From assembly GCF_024539815.1 (NCBI RefSeq), contig NZ_JAHHIU010000095.1:1-64000 (forward strand): a DNA stretch of 64,000 nucleotides. Direction: 5' to 3'. This document shows, one piece after another, positions 48,326-59,700 of the stretch. Source of the stretch: Streptomyces hayashii (GTDB taxonomy: Bacteria; Actinomycetota; Actinomycetes; Streptomycetales; Streptomycetaceae). Numbering within the stretch: position 1 is the stretch's first letter; every line of letters starts with the position of its first letter. The translations under genes were made by a program, and so were the position numbers. The notes under the pieces are model-generated. The model saw only the letters and a program-made list of their open reading frames with translations, was not told the origin of the DNA and ran no database searches.

Positions 48326-48604
48326 CACCGGCCTGAGCAGGCTTCGGCGGCGCGGGACCCGGTCGTGCCGGTCATTGCCGGATTCGAGCACGCCCCCGCC
48401 CAGCCGTCCCGTGCGAACGCACATGCCAGGCATCCGGAACCGCCTTCCGGATTGTGCAAAGCGACCGCAGCCATTGGCCTCGCATCTGCGGCAGTATCAT
48501 CGGCACACGCACACCTGTCTGCCGACCAGCTCGGTGTCAGCGCCGACACCGCCGAGCGCCTGGTCAAGGTGGCGTGTCCGTGAGGACCGAAAGGGAGTGG
48601 ACCC

Positions 48605-49438
48605 GTGATGACCCGTACCGCACGCCGGACTCGTCGGACCCTGCAGGCAGCCGGTGCAGGGGCTGCCGCGCTGCTGGCGCTGAGCGCCTGCTCGTCGTCC
48701 GGCGACGACTCCTCGGCGGCGACGTCGGGCTCCTCTGCGTCCGCGTCCTCGGCGGACAAGCCGTCCGGCACGGTGACCGTGTTCGCCGCGGCCTCCCTGA
48801 AGGAAAGCTTCACCACCCTGGGCAAGGCGTTCGAGAAGGCGCACCCGGGCACGAAAGTCGCCTTCAGCTTCGGCGGCAGCGACTCCCTCGCCGCGAGCAT
48901 CACCGGCGGTGCGCCGGCGGACGTGTTCGCCTCGGCCAGCCCCAAGACCATGAAGATCGTCACCGACGCCGGGGACGCCGCCGGCACGCCCGCCGCCTTC
49001 GTCCGCAACCAGTTGGAGATCGCCACCCTGCCGGGCAACCCACACAAGATCGCCTCCCTCGCGGACCTGACCGGATCCGGCCTGAAGGTCGTGCTGTGCG
49101 ACAGGACCGTGCCCTGCGGCGCCGCCGCGCAGAAGGCGCTCGACGCCGGCAAGGTCACGCTCAAGCCCGTCTCCTACGAGCAGGACGTCAAGGCGGCGCT
49201 GACGAAGGTCGAGCTGAAGGAGGCCGACGCGGCCGTCGTCTACAAGACCGATGTGCACGCGGCAGGTGGCAAGGTGGAGGGCGTGGAGTTCCCCGAGTCC
49301 GCCCAGGCGGTCAACGAGTACCCGATCGTCCGGCTCAAGGACGCCCGCAGCGCCGACGCCGCCGAGGCCTTCATCGCGCTGGTGCGGTCCGCCGAGGGCC
49401 AGAAGGTCCTGACGGAGGCCGGGTTCCTCAAGCCGTGA
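48605..49438 (+). CDS. modA: Molybdate ABC transporter substrate-binding lipoprotein
   Basis: 277 residues. Basic N-terminus, hydrophobic core GAAALLALSAC with lipobox Cys29, then a Ser-rich linker. Mature domain: TVTVFAAASLKESFTTLGKAF (strand with the anion-binding Ser/Ala), FGGSDSLAASITGGAPADVFASAS, and VYKTDVHAAGG. These are standard ModA blocks. Captures molybdate or tungstate outside the membrane. GTG 48605 is preceded by GGGAG at seven bases; ATG 48608 is possible. Its stop overlaps the modB start (GTGA). Confidence 0.94.
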   Translation: MMTRTARRTRRTLQAAGAGAAALLALSACSSSGDDSSAATSGSSASASSADKPSGTVTVFAAASLKESFTTLGKAFEKAHPGTKVAFSFGGSDSLAASITGGAPADVFASASPKTMKIVTDAGDAAGTPAAFVRNQLEIATLPGNPHKIASLADLTGSGLKVVLCDRTVPCGAAAQKALDAGKVTLKPVSYEQDVKAALTKVELKEADAAVVYKTDVHAAGGKVEGVEFPESAQAVNEYPIVRLKDARSADAAEAFIALVRSAEGQKVLTEAGFLKP

Positions 49439-50292
49439 CCCCTTTCGACGAGCCCGAGGCCGCGCCCGGCGCTCTGCGCCGGGCAACGCCCCGTCGGCGC
49501 GTCCGCAGGGGCGGTGGAGCGCCGCTGCCCCTGCTGGTTCCCGCGCTGATCGGCCTGGCCTTCCTGATCGTGCCGCTCGTCGCGCTGCTCGTACGGGCCC
49601 CGTGGCGCAGCCTGCCCGGACTGCTGACCAGCGCCGAGGTGTGGCAGGCGCTTCGGCTGTCGCTGGTCTGCGCGACGGCGGCGACCGCGGTGAGCCTGGT
49701 CGTCGGCGTCCCGCTGGCCTGGCTGCTGGCCCGCGTGGAGTTCCCCGGACGCGGTCTCGTACGGGCCCTTGTCACGCTGCCGCTCGTGCTGCCGCCGGTG
49801 GTCGGCGGTGTGGCGCTGCTGATGGCGCTCGGCCGCAACGGCGTGGTGGGCAGATGGCTGGACGCCTGGTTCGGAATCACCCTGCCCTTCACCACCGCGG
49901 GCGTCGTGATCGCCGAGGCGTTCGTCGCGATGCCGTTCCTCGTCATCAGCGTCGAGGGGACGCTGCGCGCCGCCGACCCGCGGTACGAAGAGGCCGCCGC
50001 GACGCTCGGCGCGTCCCGTTTCACCGCGTTCCGCCGGGTCACCCTCCCGCTCATCGCGCCGGGCATCGCGGCCGGAGCGGTCCTGGCGTGGGCCCGTGCG
50101 CTCGGCGAGTTCGGCGCCACGATCACGTTTGCGGGCAACTTCCCGGGCCGCACCCAGACGATGCCGTTGGCCGTGTACCTGGCCCTGCAGAGCGATCCGG
50201 AGGCGGCCATGGCGCTCAGCCTGGTTCTGCTGGGCGTGTCCGTGGCGGTGCTGGCCGGTCTGCGCGACCGATGGATGACCACGCGTGGGTGA
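49435..50292 (+). CDS. modB: Molybdate ABC transporter permease
   Basis: 285 residues from GTG 49435, overlapping the modA stop. Five or six transmembrane helices. EEAAATLGASRFTAFRRVTLPLIAPG is the EAA loop that docks on ModC, and LGEFGATITFAGNFPGRTQTMPLAVY is specific to ModB/CysT-type permeases. Forms the channel as a homodimer. Confidence 0.95.
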   Translation: MTPFDEPEAAPGALRRATPRRRVRRGGGAPLPLLVPALIGLAFLIVPLVALLVRAPWRSLPGLLTSAEVWQALRLSLVCATAATAVSLVVGVPLAWLLARVEFPGRGLVRALVTLPLVLPPVVGGVALLMALGRNGVVGRWLDAWFGITLPFTTAGVVIAEAFVAMPFLVISVEGTLRAADPRYEEAAATLGASRFTAFRRVTLPLIAPGIAAGAVLAWARALGEFGATITFAGNFPGRTQTMPLAVYLALQSDPEAAMALSLVLLGVSVAVLAGLRDRWMTTRG

Positions 50293-50340
50293 CGACCGGG
50301 CGGACGACGGAAGCGGACGACGGAAGGAGACTGAGCACAG

Positions 50341-51480
50341 GTGGATGACCGATGGACGGCCGCACGCCGGAGGACAGCTCCCGCTGCCCGCTCGGAGGCT
50401 TCGGGCGCCGTGGATGCGTTCGAGGCCGTCGAGGCGTTCGAGGAGGGCCTCGACGCCCGTCTCGTCGTCGAGCGCGGGGCCTTCCGCCTCGACGTGGCGC
50501 TTCGCGTCGCCCCTGGCGAGGTCGTCGCCCTGCTCGGCCCGAACGGCGCCGGGAAGACCACGGCCCTGCGGGCTCTCGCCGGCCTGACCGAGCTCACCGG
50601 CGGCCGTCTGCGGCTGGACGGCGTCGAGCTGGACGGCAGGCCGCCGGAGTCCCGCCCGGTCGGCGTGGTCTTTCAGGACTACCTGCTCTTCCCGCATCTG
50701 AGCGCCCTGGACAACGTGGCGTTCGGACCGCGCTGCCAGGGCGCGACCAGGGCGCAGGCCCGAGCCCGGGCCGCCGAATGGCTGCGTCGGCTGGGTCTCG
50801 CGGACCACGTCGGCGCGAAGCCGCGCAAGCTGTCCGGCGGGCAGGCCCAGCGCGTCGCCCTGGCCCGCGCGCTGGCGACCCGCCCCCGGCTCCTCCTGCT
50901 CGACGAGCCTCTCGCGGCGCTGGACGCCCGCACCCGGCTGGAGGTGCGTGCCCAACTCCGCCGCCATCTGGCCGAGTTCGAGGCCGTCGCCGTCCTGGTC
51001 ACCCACGATCCGCTGGACGCGATGGTGCTGGCCGACCGTCTGGTCGTCGTCGAGGACGGCCGGGTCGTCCAGGAGGGCGCCCCCTCCGACATCGCCCGCC
51101 ACCCCCGCTCGGACTACGTCGCCCAGCTGGTCGGGCTGAACCTCTACCGGGGCGAGTCCGACGGCCATGTCGTCCGTCTCGACGCCGGCCCTTCCATCAC
51201 CACCACGGAGGTGCTGTCCGGCCCGGTGTTCGTGGCGTTCCCGCCGAGCGCCGTGACGCTCTTCTGGGACCGTCCGACCGGGGCCAGCGCCCGCAACCTG
51301 TGGCGCTGCGAGGTCGCGGGACTGGAGACCCACCGCGACCAGATCCGTGCCGACCTGGCGGGAGAGCTCCCGCTCGCCGCGGACCTGACCACGGTCGCCG
51401 CCGCCGAACTCGATCTGCACCCGGGCGCCGAGGTCTGGGCGACGGTGAAGGCCGCACAGACCCACGCCTACCCGGTCTGA
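50341..51480 (+). CDS. modC: Molybdate ABC transporter ATP-binding protein
   Basis: 379 residues. Walker A LLGPNGAGKTTAL, Q-loop VVFQDYLLFPHL, signature LSGGQAQRVALARAL, Walker B RLLLLDEPLAALD and switch His in VLVTHDPLDAM are intact. Residues 270-375 are the C-terminal TOBE-type regulatory domain (VFVAFPPSAVTLFWDRPTGA), which lets molybdate inhibit transport. The first 35 residues are not typical, so the true start might be downstream; GTG 50341 has AAGGAGA rather far upstream. Last gene of modABC. Confidence 0.93.
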   Translation: MDDRWTAARRRTAPAARSEASGAVDAFEAVEAFEEGLDARLVVERGAFRLDVALRVAPGEVVALLGPNGAGKTTALRALAGLTELTGGRLRLDGVELDGRPPESRPVGVVFQDYLLFPHLSALDNVAFGPRCQGATRAQARARAAEWLRRLGLADHVGAKPRKLSGGQAQRVALARALATRPRLLLLDEPLAALDARTRLEVRAQLRRHLAEFEAVAVLVTHDPLDAMVLADRLVVVEDGRVVQEGAPSDIARHPRSDYVAQLVGLNLYRGESDGHVVRLDAGPSITTTEVLSGPVFVAFPPSAVTLFWDRPTGASARNLWRCEVAGLETHRDQIRADLAGELPLAADLTTVAAAELDLHPGAEVWATVKAAQTHAYPV

Positions 51481-51563
51481 CGGAGCACGCAAGTAGTCCA
51501 GGGCCCGTCACGGTCGCGCCTCCCGCACCGTCCGCACCGGCCCGCGCCCGCCTTCTGGAACGG

Positions 51564-51659
51564 GTGCGTGCGCTCGGGCCGGAGGCACGCGCCCTCGGAC
51601 TCTCCGAGGACGAGGCGGTCGGGCTGGTGCGCGACGGCCTCGGAGGAAGCGGAGCCTGA
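51564..51659 (+). other. Short coding-like tail downstream of modC
   Basis: The frame ARARLLERVRALGPEARALG then LSEDEAVGLVRDGLGGSGA ends at 51659 and looks like a natural helical C-terminus, perhaps of a GntR-type regulator. A GTG at 51564 is the only possible start and has no ribosome site. Could be a remnant or chance. Confidence 0.25.
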
Positions 51660-51680
51660 CACCGCCGAGCCCCTGGGCCC

Positions 51681-52292
51681 TCACACGTATTCCGTCGCCG
51701 CGTCCAGCAGCCAGTCCGTCAGATAGCCGGCGAAGGACGAGCGGACCAGCACCCAGAATCCCGCCCCGGGGTCGTCCCGGGCGACCAGGACGACCTGGGT
51801 GCGGGCCAGCGTCGTCTGGGCGCAGCGTCCGGCTCCGAAGGCGTACGGGTGGAGATCCAGCGCGCAGCCGTGGGCCAGCAGGTCACGGGCGCGGGGGCCG
51901 GACACGAGCAGGGTGGTGCGCTGGGCGGAGACGTCGGTGACGGCCACGGGCTCGTCGCCGACGCCGTCCCGGATCCGGCGTTCCAGGTCCTGCCGGCTGC
52001 CGGCCGGTCCCACCACCAGCCACTCGTCCGGGCCGAGCCACAGCACACGCACCTCCCCGGCGCGTGCCACGGTGTTCGGTTCCAGGGGCAGTTGCAGGCC
52101 CAGCGCGAGACCGACTCCGGCCGCCGCCGCGCCCTTGGCGTCCAGGCGGACGCCGATCTGGGCCAGAAAGGGGAGTTCGGCCAGCCGGACCGCGCCCCGG
52201 GAGGCGCGGGTGGCGGCGGCCAGGCGGCCGGCGGACCGGGCCAGCGGGCTGCGGAGCGGGGCGCTGAGGACGCTGGGGACGGTGTCAGCCAT
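51681..52292 (-). CDS. soxG: Sarcosine oxidase gamma subunit
   Basis: 203 residues. GcvT-related fold: VRVLWLGPDEWLVVGPAGSRQ, VTDVSAQRTTLLVSGPRARDLLAHGC and DLHPYAFGAGRCAQTTLARTQV are the SoxG blocks. Part of heterotetrameric sarcosine oxidase (alpha-beta-gamma-delta), which turns sarcosine plus tetrahydrofolate and O2 into glycine, methylene-THF and H2O2. Last gene in the cluster; its start overlaps the end of the soxDA gene by eight bases. Confidence 0.94.
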   Translation of the reverse strand: MADTVPSVLSAPLRSPLARSAGRLAAATRASRGAVRLAELPFLAQIGVRLDAKGAAAAGVGLALGLQLPLEPNTVARAGEVRVLWLGPDEWLVVGPAGSRQDLERRIRDGVGDEPVAVTDVSAQRTTLLVSGPRARDLLAHGCALDLHPYAFGAGRCAQTTLARTQVVLVARDDPGAGFWVLVRSSFAGYLTDWLLDAATEYV

Positions 52293-55200
52293 CGCGGCGG
52301 GCTCCCTCGGGGTCGTAGAGGACGGGGCTTGCGACGGTCACCGGGACCAGCCGGTCGCCCACGGGGGCGTACAGCCGCTCGCCGACACGGTCGCGGCCGC
52401 CCTTGACCAGGGCCAGGGCGAAGGTCCGGCCGAGGGCCGCGCTGCGGTAACTGGAGGTGACATGGCCGAGCATCGGGACGGGCGGGGCGGGCAGCACGCT
52501 CCCGGCCACCAGCTGAGTGCCCTCGGGGAGGAAGGCGCCCGGGTCCTCGGGGAGGAGGCCGACCAGGTGCTTGCGGTCGGGGCGTACGGCGTCGGCGCGG
52601 GCGAAGGAGCGCTTGCCGATGAAGTCGGGCTTCTTCTTCGACACCGCCCAGCTCATCCCGAGGTCCTGGGGCGTGACGGTGCCGTCGGTGTCCTGGCCGA
52701 TGATCGGGTAACCCTTCTCGGCGCGCAGCACGTGCATGGTCTCGGTGCCGTACGGGGTGATGCCGTAGGGGGCGCCGGCCTCGTGCAGCGCCTCCCAGAG
52801 GGTGAGCGCCTCCCACGGTGAGACGTTGATCTCGTAGGCGAGTTCCCCGGAGAAGCTGATCCGGCACACGCGTGCGTCGATGCCCGCCACGGACGTCTCA
52901 CGCCAGGCCATGAAGGGGAAGTCGTCGTGGGAGACGGCCAGTCGGGGGGCGAGGGAGCCGAGGACCTCGCGCGAGCGCGGGCCGACCAGGGCGACCGTGG
53001 CCCACTGCTCGGTGACCGAGGTGCAGTGCACGCGCAGGTCGGGCCACTCCGTCTGGAGCCACTCCTCCATCCAGTCCAGCACGGCGGCCGCGTTGCCCGT
53101 GGTGGTGGTGACCAGGAAACGGTCCTGGGCGAGGCGGATGACGGTGCCGTCGTCGAAGACCATGCCGTCCAGTCGGCACATCACGCCGTAGCGGATCATG
53201 CCGACCTTCAGCGTGCTCATCATGTTGGTGTAGAGCAGGTCGAGGAAGGCGGCGGCGTCCGGGCCCTGCACGTCGATCTTGCCGAGGGTGGAGGCGTCCA
53301 TGAAGGCGACGCCGTCACGGGCGGCGGCGCACTCGCGCAGGACGGCCGCCTCCCTGTCCTCGCCGTCGTGCGGGTAGTACCAGGGGCGCTTCCACTGGCC
53401 CACGTTCTCGAAGAGGGCGCCGTGCGCGACATGCCACTCGTGCAGGGCCGTGGTGCGGACGGGGTCGTGCAGGGCGCCCCGGTCGCGGCCGGCGAGGGCG
53501 GCGAAGGAGACCGGGGTGTAGGGGGGCCGGTAGGTGGTGGTGCCGAGGGCGGAGACGTCCACACCGAGCAGTTCGGCGACGACGCCGCTCGCCAGGACTC
53601 CGGAGGTCTTGCCCTGGTCGTTGGCGGTCCCGGCCGTGGTGTAGCGCTTGGTGTGCTCGACGGAGCGCATGCCGGCGCCGGTGGCGCGGGTCAAGTCGTC
53701 GACGGTGACGTCTCGTTGGAGGTCGACGAAGCGGGGGGCGCCGTCCCGGCCGGGGACGGTGAAGACCTGCATGGGCGGGGTCTGCGGGGTTGCGCTCACG
53801 CGCGGGAGAGCAGGGGTGCCTGGCACGTAGCCCTCGGCCTCCACCGCGCGGGCGCCGGCCGCCGCGCCCTGCGCGAGGACCGCGGCCGGGTCGAACACGC
53901 CGTTCGCGCTGCCCGCGACCTCCACGGCCTGGCGGCAGCCGTCGGGGACGAACGTGCCGAGCGTGTCGTCGTGGCGGAGCCTGCCGCCCGCCTGGCTGAA
54001 CAGGTGCGCCACGGGGTTCCAGCCGCCGGAGACCAGCAGGAGGTCAGCGTCGAACTCCCGCCGCGGCGAGTTCTGTTCGGCGTCGCCTCCGGCCTGTGGA
54101 CCGGTCCCCCCTCGCGTCGGCCGTCCGTACGGCGCGACGGTCACCGAGGTGACCCGGGTGTCTCCTTGCGTGGCGGTGACGGCGTGGCCGGTGAGCACCT
54201 CGATACCCGCCTGCCGTGCCCGGGTCGCCCACTCCCCCGGCTCGGGGCGGGTGTCGACGATCGCCGCGATGTCCGTGCCGGCCCCGGCCAGGTCCAGTGC
54301 GGCGGCGTACGCGCTGTCGTTGGTGGTGAACACGACGGCCCGGCGGCCGGGCAGCACGCCGAAGCGGTGGAGGTAGGTGCGGGCGGAGGCGGCGAGCATC
54401 ACGCCGGGCCGGTCGTTGTCGGCGAAGGCCAGCGAGCGCTCGTGGGCGCCGGTGGCGAGGACGACCCGGCGGGCGCGGATGCGCCACACCCGTTCGCGCG
54501 AGACATGGGACGGGGCCTTGGCGCCGAGGTGGCCGGTGCGGCGCTCGACGGCCAGGAGGTGGTTGTCGTCGTAGTAGCCGAAGACGGTGGTACGGCGCAG
54601 GACGCGCACCTCGGGGGCCGCGTCGAGCAGTGCGGCCGTCTCGTCCACCCAGTCGAGGAGTTCGCCCGTGCCGAGAAGGCTGCCGCCCGGTTCCGGCCGG
54701 TCGTCGGCGAGGACGACGCGGGCGCCGCTCCGCGCGGCGGCCGCCGCTGCCGCGAGTCCGGCCGGGCCCGCACCGACGATCAGCAGGTCGCAGTGGGCGT
54801 GCACGGCGTCGTAGCGGGCGGGGTCCGGTTCGCCGGCCAGGCGGCCCTGCCCGGGCAGGCTGCCGGCGACCAGTCCGTCGTACAGCTCCACGGTCGTCGC
54901 GGGCAGCATCGGCTCCGGGAAGGGGGCCTCGATCTGGACGACGGCGTTGGGTTCTTCCACTCCGGCGGAGAAGATCCCTCGGGGGCGGCCGAGTCTGATG
55001 CTGGTGCCGGCCTGGACGACTCCGCTCGCGAGGAGGGCGGAGGCGAGGGTGTCGCCCCGGTAGCCCCGGTGCTCGACGCCGTCGAAGACGAAGGTGAGGG
55101 GGGCCGCCCTGTCGATCCGGCCCCCCGTGGACAGGCGGTTGGGCTGGGACCTGTCCGGGGCCGGGAGCTCGGCCCCAGGACGCCCGGCCGGCACTGAGGG

Positions 55201-55566
55201 GACGTCGGCTCCGGCCTCGGGCGTCGGGCGGGCCGGTGCCGCGCGCACCGGTCGTGCCGGACTCGGCGCCGAGGCCACCGTTCGCGGCTCGACCGTCTGC
55301 GGGCGTTCCTCGCCCGACCGGTACACCGAGAGGATCTCGTTCGTCGACGTGTCCCGTACCGCGTTGAACCAGCGGCGGCAGCCAGCCGCGTGGCTCCAGC
55401 GCTCGGCGAACGGACCCTTGGGGTTGTCGCGGAAGAACAGGTACCGGGCCCACTCCTCGTCGGTGAGCTCCGCGGGGTTCTCCGGGTAGGGCACGTGGGC
55501 CTGGCCGCCGTAGTGGAACTCGGCCTCGTCGCGGGGCCCGCACCACGGGCAGGGGATGAGCAGCAT
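52285..55566 (-). CDS. soxA: Sarcosine oxidase delta-alpha fusion
   Basis: 1093 residues in one unbroken frame. Residues 1-85 are a complete delta subunit with zinc ligands Cys6, Cys9, His59 and Cys63 (MLLIPCPWCGPRDE; HAAGCRRWF). A Pro/Ala/Arg-rich linker (about 86-145) follows. From residue 148 comes alpha: a 2Fe2S-like N-domain (FVFDGVEHRGYRGDTLASALL), an NAD/FAD-binding domain with GAGPAG (265-270), and a C-terminal GcvT-like folate domain (VCRISFSGELAYEINVS; LGMSWAVSKKKPDFIGKR). Normally soxD and soxA are separate genes. I see no ribosome site for an internal alpha start. ATG 55566 has AGGGAG upstream. Gap to soxB is 11 bases. Confidence 0.92.
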   Translation of the reverse strand: MLLIPCPWCGPRDEAEFHYGGQAHVPYPENPAELTDEEWARYLFFRDNPKGPFAERWSHAAGCRRWFNAVRDTSTNEILSVYRSGEERPQTVEPRTVASAPSPARPVRAAPARPTPEAGADVPSVPAGRPGAELPAPDRSQPNRLSTGGRIDRAAPLTFVFDGVEHRGYRGDTLASALLASGVVQAGTSIRLGRPRGIFSAGVEEPNAVVQIEAPFPEPMLPATTVELYDGLVAGSLPGQGRLAGEPDPARYDAVHAHCDLLIVGAGPAGLAAAAAAARSGARVVLADDRPEPGGSLLGTGELLDWVDETAALLDAAPEVRVLRRTTVFGYYDDNHLLAVERRTGHLGAKAPSHVSRERVWRIRARRVVLATGAHERSLAFADNDRPGVMLAASARTYLHRFGVLPGRRAVVFTTNDSAYAAALDLAGAGTDIAAIVDTRPEPGEWATRARQAGIEVLTGHAVTATQGDTRVTSVTVAPYGRPTRGGTGPQAGGDAEQNSPRREFDADLLLVSGGWNPVAHLFSQAGGRLRHDDTLGTFVPDGCRQAVEVAGSANGVFDPAAVLAQGAAAGARAVEAEGYVPGTPALPRVSATPQTPPMQVFTVPGRDGAPRFVDLQRDVTVDDLTRATGAGMRSVEHTKRYTTAGTANDQGKTSGVLASGVVAELLGVDVSALGTTTYRPPYTPVSFAALAGRDRGALHDPVRTTALHEWHVAHGALFENVGQWKRPWYYPHDGEDREAAVLRECAAARDGVAFMDASTLGKIDVQGPDAAAFLDLLYTNMMSTLKVGMIRYGVMCRLDGMVFDDGTVIRLAQDRFLVTTTTGNAAAVLDWMEEWLQTEWPDLRVHCTSVTEQWATVALVGPRSREVLGSLAPRLAVSHDDFPFMAWRETSVAGIDARVCRISFSGELAYEINVSPWEALTLWEALHEAGAPYGITPYGTETMHVLRAEKGYPIIGQDTDGTVTPQDLGMSWAVSKKKPDFIGKRSFARADAVRPDRKHLVGLLPEDPGAFLPEGTQLVAGSVLPAPPVPMLGHVTSSYRSAALGRTFALALVKGGRDRVGERLYAPVGDRLVPVTVASPVLYDPEGARRDG

Positions 55567-55577
55567 GGTTCGGCTCC

Positions 55578-56810
55578 CTAGTGGGCCACCGCGGCCGCGC
55601 CGTGCTCGTCGACGAGCGCGCCGGTGGTGAAACGGTCGAGCGAGAAGGGGGCGTTGAGGGGGTGAGGGGTGTCGTGGGCGATCGTGTGCGCGTAGACCCA
55701 GCCGACGCCCGGGGTGGCCTTGAAACCGCCCGTGCCCCAGCCGCAGTTGAGGTAGAGGTTGTCGACGGGGCTGAGCCCGACGATCGGCGAGGCGTCCGGG
55801 CTGACGTCGACGATGCCGCCCCAGGTGCGCAGGACGTGGGCGCGGGCGAAGACCGGGAAGAGCTCCAGGGCGGCCGACATCTGTTCCTCGATGATGTGGA
55901 ACGCGCCGCGCTGGGTGTAGGAGTTGTAGGCGTCGATGCCCGCGCCCATCACCAGCTCGCCCTTGTGCGCCTGGCTGACGTACACGTGGACGGCGTTGGA
56001 CATCACCACGGTGGGGTGCACCGGTTCCAGCAGTTCGGACACCAGGGCCTGCAACGGGTGGCTCTGCAGCGGGAGTTCGACGCCGGCCATGGCCGCGAGG
56101 ACCGAGGTGTGACCGGCCGAGCAGAGCGCCACCTTGCCCGCCGCGATCGGGCCGAGGCTCGTCCGGACGCCGACGACCCGGCCGCCGACCACGTCGACTC
56201 CCGTGACCTCGCAGTTCTGGATGATGTCGATGCCCGCCGCGTCGGCGGAGCGGGCCAGCCCCCAGGCCACGTGGTCGTGCTTGGCGATGCCGGCCCGGGG
56301 TTGGTAGGTGCCGCCGAGGACCGGGTAGCGCACGTCCGGGGAGGTGTTGACGATCGGGCAGACCTCGCGCACCTGCTCGGTGTCGAGCCATTCCGCGTCC
56401 ACCCCGTTCAGGCGGTTCGCCTCCACGCGACGGACGCTGTCGCGGACGTCCTGGAGGCTGTGGGCGAGGTTCAGCACCCCTCGCTGGGAGAAGAGGATGG
56501 GGTAGTCGAGCTCCTCCGCCAGGCCCTCCCACAGCTTGAGCGCGTGCTCGTAGATGCCGGCGCTCTCGTCCCACAGGTAGTTGGAGCGGATGATCGTGGT
56601 GTTGCGGGCCATGTTGCCGCCCGCCAGCCAGCCCTTCTCCAGGACCGCCACGTCGGTGATGCCGTGGTTCTTCGCCAGGTAGTGGGCGGTGGCCAGGCCG
56701 TGTCCGCCGCCGCCCACCACGATCACGTCGTAGCTGCGCTTGGGCTCCGGGTTGCGCCACAGCCAGTCGGGGTGTTCGGGGAGGTCTGCGCCGGGGGTGC
56801 GGGGGCTCAT
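55578..56810 (-). CDS. soxB: Sarcosine oxidase beta subunit
   Basis: 410 residues, FAD/FMN amine oxidase. [24 protein letters not shown] is the dinucleotide fold (GGGGHG, 33-38). [15 protein letters not shown] contains the histidine to which the family attaches FMN covalently (178 or 180). [16 protein letters not shown] ends the FAD domain. It holds the sarcosine oxidation site. Its ATG overlaps the stop of the glyA remnant (ATGA), so translation may be coupled to that short frame. Confidence 0.95.
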   Translation of the reverse strand: MSPRTPGADLPEHPDWLWRNPEPKRSYDVIVVGGGGHGLATAHYLAKNHGITDVAVLEKGWLAGGNMARNTTIIRSNYLWDESAGIYEHALKLWEGLAEELDYPILFSQRGVLNLAHSLQDVRDSVRRVEANRLNGVDAEWLDTEQVREVCPIVNTSPDVRYPVLGGTYQPRAGIAKHDHVAWGLARSADAAGIDIIQNCEVTGVDVVGGRVVGVRTSLGPIAAGKVALCSAGHTSVLAAMAGVELPLQSHPLQALVSELLEPVHPTVVMSNAVHVYVSQAHKGELVMGAGIDAYNSYTQRGAFHIIEEQMSAALELFPVFARAHVLRTWGGIVDVSPDASPIVGLSPVDNLYLNCGWGTGGFKATPGVGWVYAHTIAHDTPHPLNAPFSLDRFTTGALVDEHGAAAVAH

Positions 56811-56920
56811 CGGGCGTCTCCGGCTTCTGCTCTGGCCTGCGACCGGCGGTGCGGTTCGGCGCGGAGGGCGGCGTGGGCCTCAGGGTCCCGCTCCGCCAGG
56901 GGCGTGTTCGGCGCGTTCAT
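56807..56920 (-). pseudogene. glyA (serine hydroxymethyltransferase) N-terminal remnant
   Basis: 37 residues: [20 protein letters not shown] then [17 protein letters not shown]. The first 25 match the start of actinobacterial GlyA (NTPL..xDPE...A...AE.HRQ) before it runs out. Related sox clusters usually have glyA directly before soxB, so most of the gene has been lost here. The leftover frame stops inside the soxB ATG and may now act as a leader that couples soxB translation. Confidence 0.6.
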
Positions 56921-57016
56921 ACGGCGTTCGCGTTCCTCTCGGCGGCCGCTGCGGCGGGGTCGGACGGCAGCGCCCGGGTGTCGGGTCCGGCTCCTGCGGC
57001 GCCCTGCTCGGGACAC

Positions 57017-59470
<2,454 letters not shown>

Positions 59471-59472
59471 TC

Positions 59473-59527
59473 AACCGGCCCAGCCGGTTAAGTTGCTGTC
59501 TGCGCAACATGCTTCAGGTTGCGCAAC
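59473..59527. promoter_or_regulatory. Operator cluster upstream of the dimethylglycine oxidase gene
   Basis: Three inverted repeats lie 18-75 bases before the ATG: AACCGGC-CCA-GCCGGTT (59473-59489, perfect), GTTGC-N7-GCAAC (59492-59508) and the perfect palindrome GTTGCGCAAC (59518-59527). The shared GTTGC/GCAAC half-sites suggest one dimeric regulator, perhaps the IclR or GntR type that accompanies sox clusters elsewhere; none is encoded here. Confidence 0.6.
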
Positions 59528-59617
59528 TCAATGTGCCCGTCGCGGGGAGGGGGTGTCAAGGGGTCCGCGACGTCGGGGAACAGGCCGTGGCGCGGCATCC
59601 GGAAAGAGCCGGGACAT

Positions 59618-59671
59618 GGCGATGCCCGGCGGGCGGCGCGCACAGGTGCGCACCGCCCGCCGGGCATCGCC
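59618..59671 (-). terminator. 19-bp terminator of the betaine transport operon
   Basis: Arms 59618-59636 and 59653-59671 are perfect 19-bp complements; the loop carries another 6-bp stem. It begins 30 bases after the binding-protein stop and separates the importer from the oxidase genes. Confidence 0.92.
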
Positions 59672-59700
59672 GACCGTCAGGAGACGGGCGGGGGCAGGGG

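Noticed and set aside
52927-55197. 756-residue plus-strand frame over soxA
   Set aside because: Val/Gly/Glu-rich shadow of the high-GC sense gene; no motifs.
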